From: an uncultured Clostridia bacterium
GTDB lineage: Bacteria > Bacillota > Clostridia > Christensenellales > CALWSW01
Length of the DNA: 11,380 bases
NCBI GenBank assembly: GCA_937874755.1
Contig: CALNBC010000134.1
Location: 1 to 11,380, forward strand
Direction of reading: 5' to 3'
The notes below the pieces were generated by a model. It saw nothing but the letters and a program-made list of their open reading frames with translations. It had not been told where the DNA came from and ran no database searches. Within the stretch, counting starts at the first letter, position 1, and every line of letters starts with the position of its first letter. A program made the position numbers and the translations under genes. Shown here piece by piece: positions 6,245 to 11,380 of the stretch.

Positions 6245-7762
6245 CTAGTCGATACCCTCTATTTTGCCGCGCACCGCGTCTTGCGCTTCGCTGATGGGTC
6301 CATCGCGCCACACCTTATAAAGCGCGTCGACGTACTCCTCGCCGTTCCAGATTTCCCCTGCGCTTTTTAGCATCCAGTTGCCATCCTTGAACACGAACAC
6401 AGCACTGCTGCGCTTTTCAAACTCTTCTGAATTCAGTTGCACCGTAAATTCGTACGGAACGCGCACAAGTATGCCGTCTACACTCACCTCGTCCAAAAAA
6501 GCGGTGACTCTCACCACAGGGGGCGATTGGGCCTGCTCTTCTGATTGCTCTGACTTGATAAGCTCTATTCTGTATTCCGTCCAAAGGTAGTTGAATGTAT
6601 TCTCGACGGTTTCCAGCGCAAAGAGTGGCAGTTCGGGCACCTTGAGGGTATGCAGGCTGCCCCAGGCGGTATGAATGTACTCGGTCAGCATGGCTTCGGC
6701 TGTTGTAGAATCTATTCCCTCCACCGCCTTCTCCAAAGAGTTGGAGGCGATAGTCGGGTAAGCCGAGCCCATCCTGCCGAAGCGGTCGCTATAAACGTCC
6801 CCCGTCGCCAAGTCTACAAAAATGGTGTCCACAACGGAGGTCTGCGCGTCTGTGAGCACGAACTTCCACGCGGGGCGGTAGAGGTTTGTTCGGTGGGTAA
6901 AGTGCGGACAAAACACCAGCTGCGCGTGGATTATGCCGTCGTACTTCAGCAGCTCGTCCGACTGGCTGCGCGCATGGTTGAGGCTGTACGCCGCCTGCTC
7001 TGCGGAAAGCAGCGTATCGGGGAGAGGCGCGTCGGTGGGCTCGAGCGCGCCCCAATTCAGGGCAAAGCTGATAACGCCGTCCTCCATGGCGACGGCATTG
7101 AGGTTATGCTCGAAGACGGGTATGCCGTCCGCAACTTGGTCATATATGAAAGTGGCGTTGTTCTCGTCGGGCGCGATGTTGTTTCGCAGATAGTACGAGT
7201 CGTCCATCTCCTGCGGGTGGCTCAAATACTCAACTGTGCCCAGAATCTCTGTGAGGTACGATTCTGTGCGCGTTTTGAGCTTCTCCGCTGGCAGAGTAAG
7301 CTCCAGCTCGATAGAATAGCCGCTCTCGTAGTAGGCGTGGCGGAAATCCCAATAGAAGGTCTGCTCCTGACCGCCCTCAATTTCAAAGGTGAAGTAGTTA
7401 CCCTCCCCCAACTGCACTTCCTCGTATCCGCCCTGTCGCCACAATCTGTCCGGCAGGGCGTCGAAGTCAAATGCGGGGTTGTGCTCCGTCGCCATGTCCT
7501 CGTATTCGATGTGCGCAATATCCCGCCCGGTTGCGCCGCTTGCGGGAGGCGCAACAAGCTGTGCGTACCCCTCGGGGAGAGGTAGCTCCTCGAGTTCGGG
7601 CGCATCGCCTTCGCCCACTGGAGTGGCTTGGGGCGCATCGGATATCGTAGGAGTTGGATGTTCCCACTCGATAGGTTGCGCGGTGCAACCCGCCAGCGCG
7701 AGAAGACACAACACCAGCAATACGGCGGTCAGTCTTGCATCTTGTGCTATTCTTGCTCTCAT
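6245..7762 (-). CDS. Large lipoprotein with a YycI/PepSY-like middle region, function unknown
   Basis: A 505-residue lipoprotein. The start at 7762 is chosen because TAGGAGGG lies just upstream and it gives a compact signal peptide: MRAR, hydrophobic core, then LALAGC with the lipidated Cys at residue 26. An in-frame ATG at 7804 would add 14 residues with no RBS. A Pro/Thr/Glu-rich linker (about 27-75) follows, as for a tethered extracellular domain. Residues about 200-325 (…GIPVFEHNLNAVAMEDGVIS…, an SAEQAAYSLN segment, …YRPAWKF…, then …FVDLATGDVY) resemble the architecture of YycI/YycH-type and PepSY-related domains, with a pulled-in peptide strand, a PAW motif and an ATGDVY end. The C-terminal 150 residues have alternating strands of no family I recognise. 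It may be a surface sensor or regulator of cell-wall enzymes, but no two-component genes are nearby. The gene follows metA on the same strand behind a strong hairpin. Confidence 0.75.
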   Translation of the reverse strand: MRARIAQDARLTAVLLVLCLLALAGCTAQPIEWEHPTPTISDAPQATPVGEGDAPELEELPLPEGYAQLVAPPASGATGRDIAHIEYEDMATEHNPAFDFDALPDRLWRQGGYEEVQLGEGNYFTFEIEGGQEQTFYWDFRHAYYESGYSIELELTLPAEKLKTRTESYLTEILGTVEYLSHPQEMDDSYYLRNNIAPDENNATFIYDQVADGIPVFEHNLNAVAMEDGVISFALNWGALEPTDAPLPDTLLSAEQAAYSLNHARSQSDELLKYDGIIHAQLVFCPHFTHRTNLYRPAWKFVLTDAQTSVVDTIFVDLATGDVYSDRFGRMGSAYPTIASNSLEKAVEGIDSTTAEAMLTEYIHTAWGSLHTLKVPELPLFALETVENTFNYLWTEYRIELIKSEQSEEQAQSPPVVRVTAFLDEVSVDGILVRVPYEFTVQLNSEEFEKRSSAVFVFKDGNWMLKSAGEIWNGEEYVDALYKVWRDGPISEAQDAVRGKIEGID

Positions 7763-7813
7763 ATTATCCCTCCTATTTAACGGGGCAATGGGAATATTTG
7801 GCAACGGACAAAG

Positions 7814-7846
7814 TCGAACGGCGGGCTATTCGCTCCCGCCGTTCGA
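7814..7846. other. Strong perfect stem-loop between metA and the lipoprotein gene
   Basis: TCGAACGGCGGG (7814-7825) and CCCGCCGTTCGA (7835-7846) form a 12-bp perfect stem with a 9-base loop. No T run follows on either strand, so it is not a canonical intrinsic terminator. It could be an attenuating or mRNA-stabilising hairpin in a metA-lipoprotein transcript. The rest of 7763-7957 holds a 6-bp GCCCTG/CAGGGC stem-loop at 7915-7940 and nothing else I can name. Confidence 0.6.
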
Positions 7847-7957
7847 TGACCTTGCTTTATTGAATCCCGTGTAGCTGCGCTTCGCGAGAACCCCGCCTTG
7901 CCATAAAGGGGTATGCCCTGTCAGTTAGACGAAGCAGGGCGCGAAATTGTTGCAGCC

Positions 7958-8881
7958 TCAGCGCTTTTGAATCTTGCTGATGTCGTAGGGTGTCTCCTGG
8001 TAGACGCAGTAGTTGAGCCAGTTGCCGTAAAGCAGGTTGGCGTGGGAGCGCCAAGAAACCACCGGTGGCTGGGTGGTGTCCCCTCCCGGGTAGTAGTTGA
8101 CAGGAGGTTGGATGGGCTTGCCCGCTTTCTTGTCCCTGAGGTATTCCTTTTCGAGGGTGTCTGCGTCGTATTCGCCGTGCCCTGTGATGTAAACCTGCCT
8201 GCAATCGGGCGACGCTATGAGCAATACGCCCGCCTCTTCGGATTCCGCCAGTATGACGAGACCGGGGTGCTTTTCTATGTCCTCCCGCCGAACTTCGGTA
8301 TGGCGGCTGTGTGGCGCATAGAAGTAATCGTCGAATCCGCGCATTAGCGGCAAATTCGAAACGAGCACCTTGTGGCGGAACACGCCGAACATCTTCTCCG
8401 GCAGGGGATATTTGGGAATGTCGTAGTAGTGGTAAAGCGCGGCCTGGGCACCCCAGCAGATGAAGAGCGTGGAGTAGACGTTTTCGTCCACCCAGTTCAT
8501 CACATCGACCAACTCGTCCCAATAGGCGACTTCTTCGAACTCCATCATCTCTACGGGCGCGCCCGTGATGATGCAACCGTCGAACTTCTCGTGTTTCACC
8601 TCGTCGAAGGTGCGGTAGAAAGCCTCTAAGTACTCTGCGGAGGTGTGGGTGGGGGTATAGGAGGCGGTGCGTATGAAAACGGGCTCCACTTGCAGCGGCG
8701 TGTTGCCTATGAGCCTAAGGAGCTGGGTCTCTGTCGCTTCCTTTGTGGGCATAAGGTTTACTATCGCGATGCGAAGCGGACGAATGTCCTGGGTGTTCGC
8801 CCTAGTTTCGGTCATGACGAATATGTTCTCTCCCGTGAGGGTGGCGGCGGCGGGAAGAGCGTTGGGTATTCTGACTGGCAT
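7958..8881 (-). CDS. metA: Homoserine O-acyltransferase, acetyl-CoA type
   Basis: A 307-residue cytoplasmic enzyme that acylates L-homoserine at the first committed step of methionine synthesis. It matches the MetA family end to end: N-terminal [27 protein letters not shown] at 42-57, ITGAPVE at 105-111, YW at 120-121, CWGAQA at 142-147 with the nucleophile Cys142, GVFRHK at 166-171, PHSRHT at 190-195, ITGHGEYD at 232-239 with His235 and Glu237, and NYYPGGD at 262-268. Residue 111 is Glu. In this family Glu111 goes with acetyl-CoA use and Gly111 with succinyl-CoA, so O-acetylhomoserine is the expected product despite the frequent succinyltransferase label. GGGGAG is 8 bases before the ATG. 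The predicted leader is under 40 bases, too short for a SAM riboswitch or T-box. No other methionine gene is in the window. Divergent from the gene at 9019. Confidence 0.96.
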   Translation of the reverse strand: MPVRIPNALPAAATLTGENIFVMTETRANTQDIRPLRIAIVNLMPTKEATETQLLRLIGNTPLQVEPVFIRTASYTPTHTSAEYLEAFYRTFDEVKHEKFDGCIITGAPVEMMEFEEVAYWDELVDVMNWVDENVYSTLFICWGAQAALYHYYDIPKYPLPEKMFGVFRHKVLVSNLPLMRGFDDYFYAPHSRHTEVRREDIEKHPGLVILAESEEAGVLLIASPDCRQVYITGHGEYDADTLEKEYLRDKKAGKPIQPPVNYYPGGDTTQPPVVSWRSHANLLYGNWLNYCVYQETPYDISKIQKR

Positions 8882-8925
8882 TTTCTAAACTCCCCTTTGC
8901 GTTGAATTAAAACCGTATTATTCGA

Positions 8926-8955
8926 ATTGTATGCTCTGCACCTGTTATCCGTCAA
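8926..8955 (-). promoter_or_regulatory. metA promoter
   Basis: On the minus strand TTGACG (8955-8950), an 18-base spacer and TACAAT (8931-8926), both 5/6 matches. The start site would fall near 8919, about 38 bases before the ATG. Confidence 0.6.
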
Positions 8956-8980
8956 GCGGCTGTGATATAATAGCGGATAA
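8945..8980. promoter_or_regulatory. Inverted repeat across the divergent promoters (possible operator)
   Basis: TTATCCG (8945-8951) and CGGATAA (8974-8980) are perfect inverted 7-mers 22 bases apart. The left arm overlaps the metA -35; the right arm sits at the predicted start site of the divergent gene. A dimeric regulator bound here could control both. Seven bases can occur by chance. Confidence 0.35.
8963..8971 (+). promoter_or_regulatory. Extended -10 promoter for the DUF2075-like gene
   Basis: TG-A-TATAAT (8963-8971) is a perfect extended -10; the -35 region (TGTTAT at 8943-8948) is weak. The predicted start near 8978 gives a leader of about 40 bases. The metA -35 lies inside its spacer, so both promoters can hardly be occupied together. 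Confidence 0.55.
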
Positions 8981-9018
8981 GATTTTTATGCGGCTACGGT
9001 AGCGCCTATGGAGGAAAA

Positions 9019-10218
9019 ATGCAGGCAATCAGGGTGTTAAACACATTTTTTACAGAGGACGGCAGGCTTCATTCCGAGCTGGTCAAGGGCGGTTCGCCCT
9101 TTGTAGGGCACGAGGGCGCCCTCTTTGAAGCGCTTTCTTCCGTTTCGCTACCCGAAAACTCCTCACTCCTTTTCGGGGTGGACATCGGCGGCGAAAGCCT
9201 GCCTTTGGTGCTACTCTCGGGGGATAGAGTTGTGCTCTTCGACATATGCGAGAAGCAGTCCCAGGCAGCGACCTGCGCCAAGTGCGACAGGCTCGCTTCC
9301 TACGCCCGCCGCATCTCGCTGTTCCACAAGCCAAGCGACGGCAAGCGCGTGCACTGTGCGCTGATTGTTACGGGAAACGACAAGCTAAAGCCCTACGCGG
9401 TGCACATCTGCCAAGTGTTGCCCCTGAAAAAGCTCGCGGACTACCTTCGCTCGCTAAAAATCGACGGGCAAAGCGCTTCCTCTGCCTCCTGGCTCGCCGT
9501 CGACCCAAGGGACAGCAACGTCATACTGGCGGACAGAATCGAGGCGGGACTGGAGCGCTGGTCGCGCTTTACGCTGGACGGCTGGGTGAACGACGCGAAT
9601 GACGAGATGGAAAAGCTCCACAAACTGGGTTATCGCCTGTATATCACACACGAATACTCCGCCGCCAAGGAGTACTGCAATGTCAGATACGCTGGCACAA
9701 GCGCCCTTTACGGCTTCATCACCTCGTCCGAAGCGGAGAACATGTTCATCTACGGCGGCAAGCAGAGCCGCACTCGCGCAAAACGCCTCCCGCAGCTCGA
9801 GGACGAAGGCTGGGAAGAGCGTTGGTTTGACCCCATGGCGGTTGACGGTAGCCGCAGCTTCAAGCGCGCCGCCTTCGAAACCACCTTCGGCGGCAGGCAG
9901 CTTGACTTTGCCATACTCGGCTGGGGCGACGATATGCGCTGGGTGGGCAAGTGGAAGCCCAAAACCTCGGGAGTGGTATTCCCTTCGGATCTTGGCAAGA
10001 ATTACGACATGAAGGCTTACCACCGTCCCAAAGCCAGATTCGATACCGAGAGCGGTCGAGCAAGGTACGACGGTACCGACGATAACCCCCGCCTGGCCGC
10101 GTACTACACGCTGTTGACCGTCGCCAAGGAAGGCATGGTACTATTTACCATTAGCGACCTATACTCCGACGCCACCAGCAACGCACTCATTCGCTCTGGA
10201 GCTGTCCGCATGTTTTAA
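9019..10218 (+). CDS. Degenerate DUF2075/Schlafen-type helicase-like protein lacking the ATPase core
   Basis: A 399-residue intact frame, soluble, no signal or membrane segment; GGAGG is 4 bases before the ATG. From memory of the family, its C-terminal half follows the end of DUF2075 DNA/RNA helicases: LGYRLYITHEYSAAKEYCNVRY (203-224), YGFITSSEAENM (231-242), WF (269-270), FETTFGGRQLDFAILGWGDD (286-305) in place of a TEFxxQGLELD…WGDD motif V region, NPRLAAYYTLLTVAKEG (356-372) in place of NxYRVLLTRGRDG motif VI, and a final ALIRSGAV. The N-terminal 30-145 resembles the nuclease-like domain preceding such helicases: LVLLSGDRVVLFDI, then RLASYARRISLFH. No Walker A or B is present, and the RecA1 domain seems replaced by about 45 residues (150-195). 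The motif VI arginines are Val368 and Lys370, and the nuclease ExK is Asp75-Ile-Cys77. Probably non-catalytic; role unknown. Confidence 0.6.
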   Translation: MQAIRVLNTFFTEDGRLHSELVKGGSPFVGHEGALFEALSSVSLPENSSLLFGVDIGGESLPLVLLSGDRVVLFDICEKQSQAATCAKCDRLASYARRISLFHKPSDGKRVHCALIVTGNDKLKPYAVHICQVLPLKKLADYLRSLKIDGQSASSASWLAVDPRDSNVILADRIEAGLERWSRFTLDGWVNDANDEMEKLHKLGYRLYITHEYSAAKEYCNVRYAGTSALYGFITSSEAENMFIYGGKQSRTRAKRLPQLEDEGWEERWFDPMAVDGSRSFKRAAFETTFGGRQLDFAILGWGDDMRWVGKWKPKTSGVVFPSDLGKNYDMKAYHRPKARFDTESGRARYDGTDDNPRLAAYYTLLTVAKEGMVLFTISDLYSDATSNALIRSGAVRMF

Positions 10219-10242
10219 GTTTGTTAACATTTATTGCTTGAC

Positions 10243-10278
10243 GCAATATTGCAAAATGGGCGACTATTCCATTATAGT
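10243..10278 (+). promoter_or_regulatory. Promoter with palindrome upstream of the sortase gene
   Basis: TTGCAA (10249-10254), an 18-base spacer and TATAGT (10273-10278) form a plausible promoter 50 bases before the sortase ATG. A perfect 10-bp palindrome GCAATATTGC (10243-10252) overlaps the -35, and a second small dyad TGCGT-ctat-ACGCA (10284-10297) lies at the start site. TTGACG at 10238-10243 is an alternative -35. No terminator is seen after the upstream gene, so read-through may also feed the sortase. Confidence 0.4.
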
Positions 10279-10328
10279 TGATTTGCGTCTATACGCAGCA
10301 ACTAATTTTAACCTTGGAGTTATCACCA

Positions 10329-11126
10329 ATGAAACGAAGGCTCGCCGCCATAGCTTTGGCGCTCGTACTTTTAGCAGGCTGCACCGCCAATTCGGGCGAA
10401 ACCCCGAGCGGCTCGATCAGCCCCTCCCCTACACCCATCACTCAAGAACAGCAGAACCCCAACGACAATCCTGCTCCCAGTCCCATCGATGAACAGGCAC
10501 CCTCCGCCTCCCCCGGGGAAGATGCCCCCGCCGAACTCGAATTCGACGAAGATGTCCTTGTGGCTATGCCCCACAAAGAGGAATACATTTCCATACACGA
10601 AAGCAACCCCGAGGTATTGGCGTGGATAACCGTTCCCAACACCAAGATGGACTACGCCGTCGCTCTGACTTCGGACAACGAGAAATACCTGCACACCACC
10701 CTTACCGGTGAGGAGAGCAAGTCCGGAGCGATATTCTTCGACTACAGGACGGACGCCTCCCTTTCGGGCAGGCATCTCATAGTCTACGGGCACAACATGA
10801 AGGCGGGAACCATGTTCCACGACCTGAACAGCTACAAGCACAGAGATTTTTTTGAAAACAACCGCACCATAACCCTTTGGGCGGGTAGTGAAAAGCGCGA
10901 ATACGAAGTTTACGCTGCATACATCGCCACGGAGGACATTTATTTCATCCGCATGTACTTTAAGGACGACGACCACTTCCTCGAATACATGACCGACCTT
11001 CAGTCTCTTTCGAAATTCTCCACCAACGTGGAGTTAAAAACCGACGACCAGATACTCACCCTCGTTACCTGTACCTACGAATTCGAAGACGCGCGCTTTG
11101 TTGTGCAGGCGCGGCGAGTGAAGTGA
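10329..11126 (+). CDS. Class B sortase, lipid-anchored
   Basis: A 265-residue cysteine transpeptidase that would cut a sorting signal on a secreted protein and join it to the wall or another protein. Start at 10329: GGAG lies 9 bases upstream and the product begins with a signal peptide (MKRR, hydrophobic core) ending LLAGC, a lipobox with Cys18. A Ser/Pro/Glu-rich linker (about 19-75) tethers the catalytic domain (80-265). The triad is His155 in YGHNM (153-157), Cys248 in TLVTCTYE (244-251) and Arg256 in DARFVV. GTMF, the surrounding segment and the TLVTC motif are typical of SrtB, as is ITVPNTKMDYAV at 100-111. Most sortases use an N-terminal transmembrane anchor, so the lipobox is unusual. 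No sorting-signal protein lies in the window. A strong bidirectional terminator follows at 11215. Confidence 0.9.
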   Translation: MKRRLAAIALALVLLAGCTANSGETPSGSISPSPTPITQEQQNPNDNPAPSPIDEQAPSASPGEDAPAELEFDEDVLVAMPHKEEYISIHESNPEVLAWITVPNTKMDYAVALTSDNEKYLHTTLTGEESKSGAIFFDYRTDASLSGRHLIVYGHNMKAGTMFHDLNSYKHRDFFENNRTITLWAGSEKREYEVYAAYIATEDIYFIRMYFKDDDHFLEYMTDLQSLSKFSTNVELKTDDQILTLVTCTYEFEDARFVVQARRVK

Positions 11127-11214
11127 AGCGTTATAAAGACGCAATACAGCTCGAAGGGTATAACGATTAATGTGTGATTATGCGCGCTGACATTGCATGA
11201 TTTGTAGCATGTAA

Positions 11215-11245
11215 AAAACGGTCGGGATTACTCCCCGACCGTTTT
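11215..11245. terminator. Strong bidirectional terminator
   Basis: AAAACGGTCGGG (11215-11226) and CCCGACCGTTTT (11234-11245) form a 12-bp perfect stem with a 7-base loop. T4 ends the plus-strand arm and T6 follows on the minus strand. It would end both the sortase transcript and the minus-strand gene entering from the right. I see nothing in 11127-11214. Confidence 0.85.
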
Positions 11246-11288
11246 CGCTATGTACAGCGATTTGCCCAAATCGCCACCCTAACCCAGC

Positions 11289-11380
11289 TCACGCCACAAA
11301 TCCAAACCACGACCTCAACACGTTCGCTGCGCCCGAGATAGTCTTCGAAAGATCGATGACCCCCGCCCCAGCAAGCCCCA
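11289..11380 (-). CDS. Probable C-terminal end of a small or membrane-associated protein (partial)
   Basis: On the minus strand one frame is open from the window edge to TGA at 11291-11289, giving 29 residues that begin GLAGAGVIDLSKT and end RSWFGFVA. The codons look like those of neighbouring genes, and the bidirectional terminator lies 43 bases past the stop, supporting a real gene end. Gly/Ala-rich and amphipathic; family not recognisable. The other two minus frames are also open for tens of bases, so the frame choice is tentative. Confidence 0.4.
   Translation of the reverse strand, partial: GLAGAGVIDLSKTISGAANVLRSWFGFVA

Noticed and set aside
6650..7585. 311-aa plus-strand open frame opposite the lipoprotein gene
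   Set aside because: Antisense shadow caused by GC-rich codon use; no RBS, no motif, and the minus-strand gene has a lipobox, RBS and family likeness.
7857..8576. 239-aa open frame on the minus strand within and beyond metA
   Set aside because: Most of it is an out-of-frame shadow of metA. Its short tail past the metA stop (about 7857-7957) has no RBS or family signature.
8882..8925. SAM riboswitch or T-box before metA
   Set aside because: The predicted leader is under 40 bases and shows no such fold or conserved core.
9454..10023. 189-aa minus-strand open frame opposite the helicase-like gene
   Set aside because: No RBS and no recognisable domain; the plus-strand frame has a promoter, RBS and DUF2075-like motifs.

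Overview
The window reads as chromosomal DNA from a moderately GC-rich Bacillota (Firmicutes), most likely a clostridial lineage. The reasons are a class B sortase, lipoproteins with Gram-positive lipoboxes, an exported L,D-transpeptidase with SH3-like domains, a DUF1653 protein, strong AGGAGG-type ribosome binding sites, and a MetA of the acetyl-CoA type. TAA, TAG and TGA all serve as stops, so the standard code applies. I see no tRNA, rRNA, CRISPR array, insertion sequence or phage gene. The left and right edges each cut a minus-strand gene.

Layout, left to right. (1) 1-352, minus: 5' part of a DUF1653 protein running into the start of a GNAT domain, preceded at 412-468 by an 18-codon GNAT N-terminal remnant with its own RBS and promoter. 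(2) 555-1352, minus: a classical short-chain dehydrogenase (SDR). It diverges from (3) 1466-2821, plus: a secreted L,D-transpeptidase with SH3-like repeats. (4) 2922-4286, plus: a MATE exporter. (5) 4347-5183, plus: a glutamate-5-kinase-like amino acid kinase ending at a clear terminator. (6) 5304-6095, plus: a second SDR with its own promoter. It converges, across two terminator hairpins, with (7) 6245-7762, minus: a large lipoprotein with a YycI/PepSY-like middle region. (8) 7958-8881, minus: metA, homoserine O-acyltransferase. Its promoter overlaps that of the divergent gene (9) 9019-10218, plus: a protein I read as a gutted relative of DUF2075/Schlafen-type DNA/RNA helicases. (10) 10329-11126, plus: a class B sortase with a lipobox instead of a plain membrane anchor. 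(11) 11289-11380, minus: probable C-terminal end of another gene, sharing a bidirectional terminator with the sortase.

Functional themes. The transpeptidase, sortase and large lipoprotein all act at the cell surface. MetA is core methionine biosynthesis. The MATE protein and the two SDRs are generic transport and redox functions. Genes are mostly in single-gene units with their own signals; only MATE-kinase looks potentially co-transcribed.

The most interesting item is the 399-aa protein at 9019-10218. Its N-terminal and C-terminal thirds align by eye with the nuclease-like and RecA2 parts of DUF2075 helicases, but the Walker A/B-bearing RecA1 domain is absent. The putative nuclease residues, motif V and the motif VI arginines are also replaced. 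The frame is nevertheless intact, with a promoter and RBS, which suggests a retained non-catalytic protein rather than a fresh pseudogene. All family calls here are from memory of family signatures; no database search was possible.
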